Origin: Microbacteriaceae bacterium
Lineage (GTDB): Bacteria; Actinomycetota; Actinomycetes; Actinomycetales; Microbacteriaceae
Reading direction: 5' to 3'
Assembly: GCA_025464975.1 (NCBI GenBank)
Contig: JAODMT010000004.1
Location: 1-64,000 of the forward strand
DNA: 64,000 nt
Made by a program: the position numbers and the translations under genes. Within the stretch, counting starts at the first letter, position 1, and every line of letters starts with the position of its first letter. Shown piece by piece: positions 28,169-37,351 of the stretch. A model generated the notes under the pieces. That model was not told the DNA's origin. It worked only from the letters and a program-made list of their open reading frames with translations, and did not search any database.

Positions 28169-29437
28169 ATGCAACAAAACAACGATGTGCCTACCGCACT
28201 TTCTGGAAATATCGACTTCCATCTTCTTGTTGGAGGCCAGCTCGTCTCTCAAGTGGGCAACCAATTGCAGAGCCTCGCTCTGCCGCTGGTAGTCCTCACG
28301 CTTACCGGCTCCGCAGTGCAGGCAGGCGCGATCCTCGCGATCAGCACTGCCACATACCTGTTGTTCGGGCTTGTAGCAGGTGCCTTAGTGGACAGGTGGG
28401 ATCGGAAGCGCACAATGATCTGGTGTGAGGTAGGTCGCGCAGTGCTCACCGCCTCCATCCCGGTCGCTTTCCTCTGGAACGCCGTGAGCATCCCGCAGTT
28501 GTACGCGGTCGCGATCATCACCGGTGCGCTTGGGGTGCTCTTTCAGACCGCAAATAGCACGGCGATGCCGCACGTTGTGGCGCCGCAGCAACTCCCGGCG
28601 GCGCTCGGCATAAGCCAGGCGGCATCCAGCGCCGTGGGTATCGCCGGGTCCGGTCTCGCGGGAGCCGCCTACGCGGTGGGCCGGTCTATCCCGTTCCTGG
28701 TGAACGTGGCTTCTTTCCTGGTCTCCGCCGCAACGCTGAGCGCCATTCGACCCCAATTTCAGGGTGCGCGTATTGATTCCGCTCGCGGCCCAGGCGATCT
28801 TCTCGGCGAGATTCGCGAGGGACTCGTTTGGGTCTGGCGCCAGCCTGTAATCCGTCTGCTTACCATCGTCGAGGCCGCGGACGGTCTCCGGTACGGTGCT
28901 GGGTATTTGCTGATCATTGAGCTGGCTCGCCAGGTCAGCGCCGATGCCTTACAGATCGGTTTCGTGTTCGGCGGGGCTGGTCTGGGGGGACTCGTGGGCG
29001 GCTTGCTGGCAGCTCGCGCCACGAAACGCTATCCGCTGGGGCGAGTCGCGATCGTGCTTCTCTGGGCGGAAGCTGCCGCGTTCCCGCTCTACGCATTCGC
29101 ACCGTCGTGGGCTTGGCTTGCCCTCGTCGCGCTCCTGGAGAGCGTTCTCGTGCCGATCTACTCGGTTGCGATGAACAACTACCGACTGACGATCACTCCG
29201 GATCGGATGCGGGGGCGAACCAACAGTGCTGTGAGCACTCTCGTCACCGGCGCGATGTCGATCGGTACGATCGCGAGCGGACTCCTGCTCGAACAAATTG
29301 GCGCCACGGCCCTCGCTCTCGCCTGCGCCGGCTGGTTGCTCGTACTCGCCCTGGCGACAACGGCAAGCCGAACGATTCGAACCGCCGGAGCGCCAGCCAC
29401 GCCCCGGTTGAGCGGCACGTCGGACAGGAGCATCTGA
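28169..29437 (+). CDS. MFS transporter
   Basis: GQLVSQVGNQLQSLALPLVVLTLTGSAVQAGAILAIS; GALVDRWDRKRTM. Confidence 0.92.
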   Translation: MQQNNDVPTALSGNIDFHLLVGGQLVSQVGNQLQSLALPLVVLTLTGSAVQAGAILAISTATYLLFGLVAGALVDRWDRKRTMIWCEVGRAVLTASIPVAFLWNAVSIPQLYAVAIITGALGVLFQTANSTAMPHVVAPQQLPAALGISQAASSAVGIAGSGLAGAAYAVGRSIPFLVNVASFLVSAATLSAIRPQFQGARIDSARGPGDLLGEIREGLVWVWRQPVIRLLTIVEAADGLRYGAGYLLIIELARQVSADALQIGFVFGGAGLGGLVGGLLAARATKRYPLGRVAIVLLWAEAAAFPLYAFAPSWAWLALVALLESVLVPIYSVAMNNYRLTITPDRMRGRTNSAVSTLVTGAMSIGTIASGLLLEQIGATALALACAGWLLVLALATTASRTIRTAGAPATPRLSGTSDRSI

Positions 29438-29531
29438 GGCGGCAATCATGTCTGGCGGGTGGTGAAGGGCGAGACCGAAGGCTTCGTTTATTTGCCTTGT
29501 AGGTTATTTAGCCAATCGGTATAGTAGCCGC

Positions 29532-29873
29532 ATGACGACCGCGCAATTGGATGCCACCTTCTTGGCGCTGGCCGACCCCACCCGTCGGGCGATCATCGGC
29601 CGCCTCGCGCTGGGGGATGCCACGGTGAACGAGTTGGCCGAGCCGTTCGCCATGACGCTCCCGGCGGTATCGAAGCACCTCAAGGTTCTGGAGCGCTGCG
29701 GGCTGATCTCGCGATCGCGCCGCGCCCAGTTCAGGCCGTGCCACCTCGAAGGGGCCGCCCTCGACGCCGCGGAATCCTGGATCGAAGAGAACCGCCGCCT
29801 CTGGTCCGATCGCTTCGACAAGCTCGATGCGCACCTCCGTGACATTCAAAATCCCGGGAGAGGCCAGCAATGA
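29532..29873 (+). CDS. ArsR family HTH regulator (cassette A)
   Basis: LADPTRRAIIGRLALGDATVNELAEPFAMTLPAVSKHLKVLERCGLI. Confidence 0.95.
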   Translation: MTTAQLDATFLALADPTRRAIIGRLALGDATVNELAEPFAMTLPAVSKHLKVLERCGLISRSRRAQFRPCHLEGAALDAAESWIEENRRLWSDRFDKLDAHLRDIQNPGRGQQ

Positions 29874-30376
29874 CAAACAATCCCGCGGCGCCCATCGGGC
29901 ACGTCGAACCCGCAAGCGAGCTCAACTTCTTCCGGCTATTCGAAGCGCCCAGGGCCCTCGTCTTCCGCTGCATGATCGACCCGCAGCACCTCACGCGCTT
30001 CTGGGGGCCCACCGGAGTGACCACCCCGATTGACGGCATCGTGGTCGACGCTCGCCCTGGCGGCGCGTTCGAGACGACGATGGTCAACGACAGAGACGGC
30101 AGCCGATACCGGATGCGCGCAGTCTTCAACGAGGTCACCGAACCCGAGCGGCTGGTCTGGACCGACGTCGACTCCGGCATGATCACCACGACCGTCTTCA
30201 CCGACTTGGGTGACGATCGCACCGAGGTGCACATCCGCCAGACCCTCGTTCCCGCACCGGTCATGGCGGGCGACGCGCAGGCCGGCTTCCTCACCTCGCT
30301 CGATCGTTTCACCGCGTACACGAAATCCCTCACCGAACGAGCCACCGGCTCCGCACCCCAGCGGAGGAACGAATGA
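29870..30376 (+). CDS. SRPBCC/AHSA1 domain protein (cassette A)
   Basis: FEAPRALVFRCMIDPQHLTRFWGPTGVTTPI. Confidence 0.92.
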   Translation: MTNNPAAPIGHVEPASELNFFRLFEAPRALVFRCMIDPQHLTRFWGPTGVTTPIDGIVVDARPGGAFETTMVNDRDGSRYRMRAVFNEVTEPERLVWTDVDSGMITTTVFTDLGDDRTEVHIRQTLVPAPVMAGDAQAGFLTSLDRFTAYTKSLTERATGSAPQRRNE

Positions 30377-31146
30377 CCACGGTGCATTCAGCAGATGGGA
30401 CCCCGATCAGCTTCGATCAAACCGGATCGGGCCCACCGCTCGTCCTGGTGCTCGGCGCCTTCAACGAACGCCCGGCCGGGGAAGCATTGGCCGCCTATCT
30501 CGCGCCGCACTTCACGGTTGTCAATTACGACAGGCGGGGCCGCGGCGAGAGCGGTGACACACAGCCCTACGATGTGGATCGCGAGGTTGAAGATCTGGGA
30601 GCGATGATCGAGGTGGCCGGTGGCACCGCCGCGGTATTCGGATACTCCTCCGGCGCCGTCCTCGCCATGATCGCCGCCGAGAAGGGCCTGCCGATCACCT
30701 CGCTCGCGCTGTACGAGCCGCCCTATCCGCTTGAGGGCAGGGCGCCGGAGTTCTTTGATCAGCTGGCGTTCGATATTCGTGCCTTGCTGGCGGAGGGCAG
30801 GCGCGGCGACGCCGTAGAACTCTTCCAGACTCGCGCCGTCGGCATCCCGCCCGGGGTCGTCGCGCAGATCCGCCAGGCACCGTTCTGGCCGGCACTGGAA
30901 CGGATCGCTCCCACTCTCGAATACGAGTCGATCATCCTCGCCGCCGACCCGCGCCTGCCGGAGCGAGTCGTTGCACCCACGCTCGTGATCGCCGGATCCG
31001 ACAGCCCGCCCATCGTCGCCAATGCGGCAAAGACACTAGCCGGCCGCCTTTCGGATGGCACGCTTCGCGTGCTCGAAGGCCAGACCCACGACATCGTCGC
31101 CGATGCGGTGGGCCCGGTGGTCGCGGGGTTCCTGACACCGGCGTGA
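30373..31146 (+). CDS. Alpha/beta hydrolase (cassette A)
   Basis: NYDRRGRGESGDTQPYDVDREVEDLGAMIE; GYSSGA nucleophile elbow. Confidence 0.93.
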   Translation: MTTVHSADGTPISFDQTGSGPPLVLVLGAFNERPAGEALAAYLAPHFTVVNYDRRGRGESGDTQPYDVDREVEDLGAMIEVAGGTAAVFGYSSGAVLAMIAAEKGLPITSLALYEPPYPLEGRAPEFFDQLAFDIRALLAEGRRGDAVELFQTRAVGIPPGVVAQIRQAPFWPALERIAPTLEYESIILAADPRLPERVVAPTLVIAGSDSPPIVANAAKTLAGRLSDGTLRVLEGQTHDIVADAVGPVVAGFLTPA

Positions 31147-31264
31147 CCGATTGCGTCGTGAACAAGCCGGGGCGGGCGGCGGTCTCCCTCCGCGCCACAC
31201 GTGTTTCGCAAGGCGAACGTGGACCCGAGTGAGTAGGGGTCGAGCTGCCAGTAGAGAGTGCCCG

Positions 31265-31915
31265 TCAGGCTTGAAGAGGTGGGATTATCTGGCGGTGACG
31301 CCGCGTGAGATCCACAGCGCCGACTATCCCGGCGCCAATGACGGCGAGGGCGCTGGTTGCATACAGCGGCAATGCCCACGGCGAGTGGTCGCCTCCGCGG
31401 ATCATGTACGTGTCGGCGAGTCCCATTCCTGTATGAAAGGAGGCCACAAAATAGGCGGGCGCTCCGAGCATGAGAACCACTAGGTAAAGGAAGGCGGCAG
31501 TGAGGGGTGCCATGTCGCGGCGAGCTAATACCAGGACGAGTACGAAGATCGCGAGCGCGACGCCGAGGCCGAGAAACCCCACGACGAAAGGTGCGCCCAG
31601 TGATTCATTCGCCGCGGCCATGTCCTCCCGTATCCGATCCAGGTCTTTTCCTGGAGCGGCTGCGAGCGGATTCAGCACGAGGATCTGGAGGCCCGCCAGA
31701 AACGAATACACCGCAACTGCAACGGTCCCCGTTACGGCGATTGCGATGGTCACAGCTCGAGGACTCACGGGCGGACGCATACCCCGACCATAAGCGTGCC
31801 GCGCGGCCCAGCCAATAGCGCCGCCGAAAACGCATCCGACGGAGCATCCGGCTGCTGACGCCGTTGCGCGACAAGCGTGGCGCCGCTCGGCGACTGTTCG
31901 ATCCTCATGCGGCAC
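31265..31915 (-). CDS. Hypothetical membrane protein
   Basis: Several TM segments; GTG start abuts upstream stop (TGAGTG). Confidence 0.65.
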   Translation of the reverse strand: MPHEDRTVAERRHACRATASAAGCSVGCVFGGAIGWAARHAYGRGMRPPVSPRAVTIAIAVTGTVAVAVYSFLAGLQILVLNPLAAAPGKDLDRIREDMAAANESLGAPFVVGFLGLGVALAIFVLVLVLARRDMAPLTAAFLYLVVLMLGAPAYFVASFHTGMGLADTYMIRGGDHSPWALPLYATSALAVIGAGIVGAVDLTRRHRQIIPPLQA

Positions 31916-32470
31916 TCATTCCTTCACCACCCGGTACGTGTTGACCAGGGCTCCCGTTTGGAAGCGGTCGGAGCTGATGAACTCTAGTCTTTGGGGCTCG
32001 GGAAAGAGTTTTTTCCCTGAGCCGAGTGCGGTGGGGTGGACCGTCAGCCTGAGTTCATCCACGAGGCTTTCGTGGAGCATGGAGGCGATGAAGTCAGACC
32101 CGCCGGTGACCCCGATCGTGCCGCCTGAACGTTCTCGAAGGGCGGCAATCTCTTCTGCGGGGGACGTAGAGGCGATTCGTGAACGCTGCCATTTGGCGTC
32201 GGAGAGGGTTCGGCTGAAGACGAGTTTTTCGTGCCCGTTGACGACGGAGGCGAGGGGGTCATCGGCGGTAGGCCAGTAGGCGTACTGCTCCTCGTAGGTC
32301 ACTCGTCCCATGAGCATTGTGTCGATGTGCTCGAGATAGCTCTTGGTCGCTGCGATCAAATCTGGTGTGAGATCGCCGTGGATCCAGTCGATGCGTCCGT
32401 TGGACCTGGCGATGTAGCCGTCGGCGGAGATTTGCATGGCGAGCGATACAATTCGCACTTTTCTCATCAT
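31916..32470 (-). CDS. Dihydrofolate reductase family protein (RibD C-terminal-like)
   Basis: ISADGYIARSNGRIDWI; GTIGVTGGSDFIASML. Confidence 0.9.
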   Translation of the reverse strand: MMRKVRIVSLAMQISADGYIARSNGRIDWIHGDLTPDLIAATKSYLEHIDTMLMGRVTYEEQYAYWPTADDPLASVVNGHEKLVFSRTLSDAKWQRSRIASTSPAEEIAALRERSGGTIGVTGGSDFIASMLHESLVDELRLTVHPTALGSGKKLFPEPQRLEFISSDRFQTGALVNTYRVVKE

Positions 32471-33177
32471 GGTCGTTGACCGGCCCGCTGTGTCGTCGCG
32501 TTCCGTAGATGGGCGGCTGTGACGGCCAGCCAGATCCAGGCGAGGATGACCGCTGCGGTGAAGCCCAAAACAATTACGGCCGAGGTCGACCCGCTGGCAA
32601 TGCCGACGAATGCGAGCAAGAAGAAGCCGCCGGTGACGATGGAGAACGCGCCGAGTACACGGTTTCCCGAGACGAAGAACCGACGCGAGAGAACGAAGCA
32701 GCCCGCGATGAGTCCAATGAAGCCGAGGCCACCTGTTACGAAGTGGAGGAATCCGTGCACGGAACCGGTGGTCGCGTGTCCGGGGGGCGTTCCCGGGGGG
32801 AATCCGTTCATGGGGTCGGCGATGAAAATGCCGGCGCCAAGGAGGCCGACTCCGTAAAGGCCGATGAGGAGCGGACCCCAGGTTGAACTTCCTCCGGGGT
32901 AGAGCGAGCGGCGGATCCCCATGGAGCAGAGCAGGATGAGGATTCCGGTGAGGACGAGGTTGGTTGTCTGGATCCAGCCGAGGTCGCCGTTGGCTAGCAC
33001 GCTGAGGTCGTTGTGGGCCGCGTCGAAGCCGGGCCGGAGGAATGCCTGGGCGAAGCCGACGACAAGGTAGAGCGGCCCGGCGGCAATCCCGCAGGCAAGC
33101 AGGGCGCGGGAGGTGCGGGTGGCGGCATTCTGCGTGTGGGGGCTGTGTGCCGCGGGCGGGTAATCGGTTTTCGGCAT
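32467..33177 (-). CDS. DUF998 family membrane protein
   Basis: GIAAGPLYLVVGFAQAFLRPGFDAAHNDLSVLANGDLGWIQTTNLVLTGILIL. Confidence 0.85.
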   Translation of the reverse strand: MPKTDYPPAAHSPHTQNAATRTSRALLACGIAAGPLYLVVGFAQAFLRPGFDAAHNDLSVLANGDLGWIQTTNLVLTGILILLCSMGIRRSLYPGGSSTWGPLLIGLYGVGLLGAGIFIADPMNGFPPGTPPGHATTGSVHGFLHFVTGGLGFIGLIAGCFVLSRRFFVSGNRVLGAFSIVTGGFFLLAFVGIASGSTSAVIVLGFTAAVILAWIWLAVTAAHLRNATTQRAGQRP

Positions 33178-33235
33178 AGTTGTACTCCTGAGGTGCGGCA
33201 ATGGCTGATTTTGCGTGAGGCTGAGCGTCGTACGG

Positions 33236-34051
33236 TCAGGCGGCGAAGAAGGCGCGAAGCTCCGGGGCCATGGCCGCGTTTGATACTTGATGCGTCTGAC
33301 CATCGAGAGTGTGGTGCAGAGACGTCGGCACCGACGCGGTGATCACGGACTGAGCGGCCACCATCGCTGGGGCAGCCTTTCCGCCGACCATGACCAGGGT
33401 CGGAACGGGGATCTGTGGAAGCCGATCGATAGGGACGGTGAAGCCATTGAGAACTGCGGTCTCGTACGGGAGCGTGTTTGCGGAGGCTGTCTGGCTTTTC
33501 CACACCCCCGGGATGAAGCGAAGCATGATCGGGACAAACGCTGGGACACCGATCATTGTCACCAAGAAGTACGAGACCATCGCGCCGCGCTTGTTCTCGG
33601 CGAGCAGTTTCTTCAAATGGCCTTCATGATCAACAGGAGTCCCATCGATGACACCCACCCCGGTGTATGGGGCCTCGTAGATGGCGAGCTTACTCATCGG
33701 CACCCCGGCAGCGGCCGCCTCAAGTGCAAGCGCCGCGCCCGAGGAAATACCGTAGACGAAGGCGTTGCCGCCCGCGTGGTGGATCACAGCAGCGAGATCT
33801 TCGATTTCGCGTTGCACCGCGTATGGCTTGGTATCCCCGCTGTCCCCGCGGCCCCGTCGATCGTAGAAGTACACGCTGAACGAGTCGGCAAGCTCCTGTG
33901 CAAGCCCGCGAGCCGGGCCAAAGGATCGGCCGCAAAACGCCCCATCCACCAGCACGAGCGCCGGGCCCGACCCGATTCGCTCAACCGAAATCGTTGTTCC
34001 GTCCGCCGAGGTGACCAGGTCGATCGTGGTCTCATGAGTTGTGGTGTTCAT
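33236..34051 (-). CDS. Alpha/beta hydrolase (cassette B)
   Basis: FYDRRGRGDSGDTKPYAVQREIEDLAAVI; GISSGA. Confidence 0.93.
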   Translation of the reverse strand: MNTTTHETTIDLVTSADGTTISVERIGSGPALVLVDGAFCGRSFGPARGLAQELADSFSVYFYDRRGRGDSGDTKPYAVQREIEDLAAVIHHAGGNAFVYGISSGAALALEAAAAGVPMSKLAIYEAPYTGVGVIDGTPVDHEGHLKKLLAENKRGAMVSYFLVTMIGVPAFVPIMLRFIPGVWKSQTASANTLPYETAVLNGFTVPIDRLPQIPVPTLVMVGGKAAPAMVAAQSVITASVPTSLHHTLDGQTHQVSNAAMAPELRAFFAA

Positions 34052-34518
34052 GCTGAGTGCCTTTCAAGAATCGTGTCGAGTGTGGCGAAGGAGAGGACCC
34101 AACCGGCGAGCGTCATGTCGCGGACCTCGTCTGTGAAGGGACCCTGATGAAGGGTCATCCGTGTTCGGTCGCCGTGGTCGTGGAACTCAAGTCGCAGGAT
34201 GATGTCGTCGACGAATCCTGCGGAAGTCTCCGCGGCCATCTGGATCTCCAGAAATTCGGGCTCGTGAAACGAGAGGATCCGGCCGCGGATGGGGTGGATG
34301 ACTCCGGTCGAGGTGTCGACCATAGAGAGTTCCCACCGGCCGCCGATGACGAGATCTACCGCGACACTTTCGATGGGCACTGTGACTCCTTTCGGACCGA
34401 ACCAGCTCGCTAGACGCTCGGGTTCAGTCCAGAACCGCCACACCACATCGCGGGGCGCCTCGAATGCACGAGAGACGAAGACGTCCCGTTCCGTTACCTC
34501 CCGCCCAGCCCTAGACAT
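34048..34518 (-). CDS. SRPBCC/AHSA1 domain protein (cassette B)
   Basis: FVSRAFEAPRDVVWRFWTEPERLASWFGPKGVTVPI. Confidence 0.92.
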   Translation of the reverse strand: MSRAGREVTERDVFVSRAFEAPRDVVWRFWTEPERLASWFGPKGVTVPIESVAVDLVIGGRWELSMVDTSTGVIHPIRGRILSFHEPEFLEIQMAAETSAGFVDDIILRLEFHDHGDRTRMTLHQGPFTDEVRDMTLAGWVLSFATLDTILERHSA

Positions 34519-34873
34519 CCCCACTCCGAACGTGGTGATCCGAATCGCGCTGAAACGCGCCAAGAGCGCCGTCGAGCTTGTCGAACGACTCACCCCAGAA
34601 TTTCCTGTACCGCTCCACATACTCGCTCGCTTCCTTCAACCGATCGGCCTCCAGATGGCTCAATCGAGCGGTCGCAACTCGACTGCGCGAAATCAGGCCC
34701 GCGTCTTCCAGCACCTTCAAATGTTTAGAGACCGCCGGCTGACTGATCGCAAACGGCGCAGCCAGATCAGAAACTTGAGCGTCGCCCTCGGTCAGTCGCT
34801 GAAGAATCGCGCGACGCGTCGGATCGGCCAACGCACCGAAGATCGCGCTAAGTCCGTCGACATTCGTTTGCAT
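34511..34873 (-). CDS. ArsR family HTH regulator (cassette B)
   Basis: LADPTRRAILQRLTEGDAQVSDLAAPFAISQPAVSKHLKVLEDAGLI. Confidence 0.95.
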   Translation of the reverse strand: MQTNVDGLSAIFGALADPTRRAILQRLTEGDAQVSDLAAPFAISQPAVSKHLKVLEDAGLISRSRVATARLSHLEADRLKEASEYVERYRKFWGESFDKLDGALGAFQRDSDHHVRSGDV

Positions 34874-34888
34874 AACCCATCCTTTCTG

Positions 34889-34902
34889 AAACCAAGTGGT
34901 TT
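34889..34902. promoter_or_regulatory. Candidate ArsR operator (cassette B)
   Basis: Perfect dyad AAACCA-AG-TGGTTT 16 bp upstream of arsR start. Confidence 0.55.
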
Positions 34903-34956
34903 TAGAGTATCGGGTGCGCACGCGTTGTCAAGCGCTTTGGGATGCAGGATTGACAA

Positions 34957-35991
34957 GTGACCGATACGGAGACGAATGGCGTCGCCCTCTCGCGGGCCTT
35001 CTTCCACGAGGTCGTGGGACCGACGCTGGCGGAGCGGTTCCCGGACCTCCCTTACTCTGCTGGCCGGCTTGGCGCTGGCTCTGACGTCCTCGGCCTCGAC
35101 GACGCCGTCTCGCGCGATCATGACTGGGGTCTGCGGCTGAGCCTGTTCGTACCGGATGCGGCAGTCGCTGAGGTAGACCTGGAGCTGGAGCGGCTGCTTC
35201 CCGTCAGCTTTCGAGGGATGCCCCTCCGATTCGCCTTCACAGGCCAAACGGCGCGGCGGCACCATGTCGAAGTGACCAGCGTGTCCGATTTCCTGAACTC
35301 GCATCTGGGCTTCGATCCTCGTGCGGGCGCGTCGGCGCGCGATTGGCTCTCGGTCTCCGGGCAAGCTGCACTCGAAGTCGTCGCCGGCCCGCTCTTTGCT
35401 GACACCTCCGACGAGCTCGCCTCAGCCCGACGCGCGCTCGAATGGTACCCGGACGACGTCTGGCGGTACGTGCTCGCCTGCGACTGGATCCGTATCGAGC
35501 AGGAGCTTCCCCTGATGGGACGCGCAGCCGATGTTGGCGACGATGCCGGCTCCCGCATTATCGCGGCACGGTTGGTGCACACCGTCATGCACCTGGCGTT
35601 CATGCTGGAACGCCGCTGGCCCCCCTACGCAAAGTGGTTCGGCACTCTCTTCCACACGTTGACGTGCGCAGCCGAGGTGGGGGAGTCTGTTGACTCCGCA
35701 CTCCGCGCCAACGACTCGGCCGGTCGACAGCTCGGAATCGCCGCCGCACTGGATTCACTGCTCCAGCGGCAGAGCGCGCTCAAATTGACCGCGACGACCC
35801 GGGCAACGATCTCGTTCTGGGATCGGCCATATCTGCAGCCGGACCCGGACATTGTTGCCCAACTCCTGGACGGGATAGCGGATCACAGCATCCGACATCT
35901 GCCGCGTGGCCGCGGGTCCATTGATCAACGAACCGACAATGTCGATGTCCTCGTCGACGTCGAAGCACGCAGGTCCGCAGTCGCGAACTGA
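34957..35991 (+). CDS. DUF4037-like nucleotidyltransferase-fold protein
   Basis: GAGSDVLGLDDAVSRDHDWGLRLSLF. Confidence 0.8.
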   Translation: MTDTETNGVALSRAFFHEVVGPTLAERFPDLPYSAGRLGAGSDVLGLDDAVSRDHDWGLRLSLFVPDAAVAEVDLELERLLPVSFRGMPLRFAFTGQTARRHHVEVTSVSDFLNSHLGFDPRAGASARDWLSVSGQAALEVVAGPLFADTSDELASARRALEWYPDDVWRYVLACDWIRIEQELPLMGRAADVGDDAGSRIIAARLVHTVMHLAFMLERRWPPYAKWFGTLFHTLTCAAEVGESVDSALRANDSAGRQLGIAAALDSLLQRQSALKLTATTRATISFWDRPYLQPDPDIVAQLLDGIADHSIRHLPRGRGSIDQRTDNVDVLVDVEARRSAVAN

Positions 35992-36066
35992 GCAGCCACA
36001 TCACCGGTGAGGGACCCCGGTGCAGAGTCGTCCGGGTGCGCAGTGCGTCGCCGGATGAGCGTGCAA

Positions 36067-36474
36067 TTAACGGGCGTAGGTCGCGAATCTTTCAATCGCC
36101 GCGGGGGTGACCGGTGTGAAGAGGTTGATCAGGTTGCCGTCGGGGTCGCGGAACAGCAACGACCTGTTGCCCCAGGGCATCGTCGTTGGTTCATTCACGA
36201 ACGTGGTAACCCATTCCTTCAATCTCAGGTATTCCGTGTCGACATCCTCCACGAGGAATTCGATGATCGCTGTGTGGTTGTCTGCTGGCCGAGCCGAACC
36301 CGGGCCGAAGAGACCGACGGTTGCGGTGCTTCCAATGGCGACGGTTCCGGATGGCGTGCGAACCTCGGCGAATTGCTCGTTCAAGTACACGGCCGTGCCG
36401 CCCGTGACGTGATCGTAGAAGCTGGTCAGCAGGGCGACGTCGTCAGTGATGATACGGATCGATACGAGGTTCAT
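36067..36474 (-). CDS. VOC/glyoxalase superfamily protein
   Basis: SIRIITDDVALLTSFYDHVTGG; LLFRDPDGNLINLFTPV. Confidence 0.88.
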   Translation of the reverse strand: MNLVSIRIITDDVALLTSFYDHVTGGTAVYLNEQFAEVRTPSGTVAIGSTATVGLFGPGSARPADNHTAIIEFLVEDVDTEYLRLKEWVTTFVNEPTTMPWGNRSLLFRDPDGNLINLFTPVTPAAIERFATYAR

Positions 36475-36572
36475 GGGGGTTCCGTTCCTGTCGGGACGAT
36501 CCCGACCTTTTCCATCGTGGATGACGGTGACGACAGCCCCCTGTCGGTGTTTAGCGCGGAGTGATCGCTGAT

Positions 36573-37271
36573 TCAGGTGATTGTCAGCTGCCGAACGTCG
36601 CCGTAAGGGATGTTGAGGTCCTCTGTTCGGAGTTCCCTTGGTTCCGGGATCTCTGAAGTCATGACGCTGGATGTGATGCGATCTGTGCGAAAGGCTCGAA
36701 CTCCGTTACGAAGCCGGCACCAGCCGATCAGGTACCAATTGGTCGGCGTGCCTACGTAGCCGAGGGGTTCGATTTCACGCGAGGTGGGAACGCCGTCCCT
36801 GTCTTGGTAGCTGATCCGGAACACGTTCCCGGCAGAGAGTGCATCCGCGATGAGAGCCGGCACAGAAGGACGTGCAGCTCCCGACCCGAGCAGGTGCACG
36901 CGTGCTGCGAGTTTCCGGGCCACAGCAGCGTCGCTGTCGTGCATCACCGCGACCAGCTTTCGCAGGGCTGTTTGGGCTGACTGCTGGAACGGAGTACCCG
37001 CCATTCCTTCAAGTGCGACGGCCATCGCGACGGCTTCCGGCGGCGTCAGATTAACTGGTGGGAGCGTTCTGAGCGGATCAAGGCAGTACCCGCCCGTTCG
37101 GCCAGGCTCCGCCCATATCGGGGTACCCGCCTGTTGAAGGGCGCTGACGTCTCGCTCGATGGTCCGCACACTGACATCGAACCGGTCGGCCAGCCACCGA
37201 CCGCTCCGCGGCCGAGGCGCGATCGCGCGTAACTCCTCTACGAAGGCATACAAGCGATCTGTTCGGTTCAT
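36573..37271 (-). CDS. HTH/WYL domain (YafY-like) transcriptional regulator
   Basis: RLYAFVEELRAIAPRPRSGRWLADRFDVSVRTIERDVSALQQAGTPI; WYL-like region NWYLIGWCRLRNGVRAFRTDRI. Confidence 0.92.
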   Translation of the reverse strand: MNRTDRLYAFVEELRAIAPRPRSGRWLADRFDVSVRTIERDVSALQQAGTPIWAEPGRTGGYCLDPLRTLPPVNLTPPEAVAMAVALEGMAGTPFQQSAQTALRKLVAVMHDSDAAVARKLAARVHLLGSGAARPSVPALIADALSAGNVFRISYQDRDGVPTSREIEPLGYVGTPTNWYLIGWCRLRNGVRAFRTDRITSSVMTSEIPEPRELRTEDLNIPYGDVRQLTIT

Positions 37272-37351
37272 GCTTCGAACCTAAGCCACCAGCGGCGAAC
37301 GTCATTTGCGCTTGGAGCACCCCTCACCATCGCCTCAGTACAGCCGCGAGA

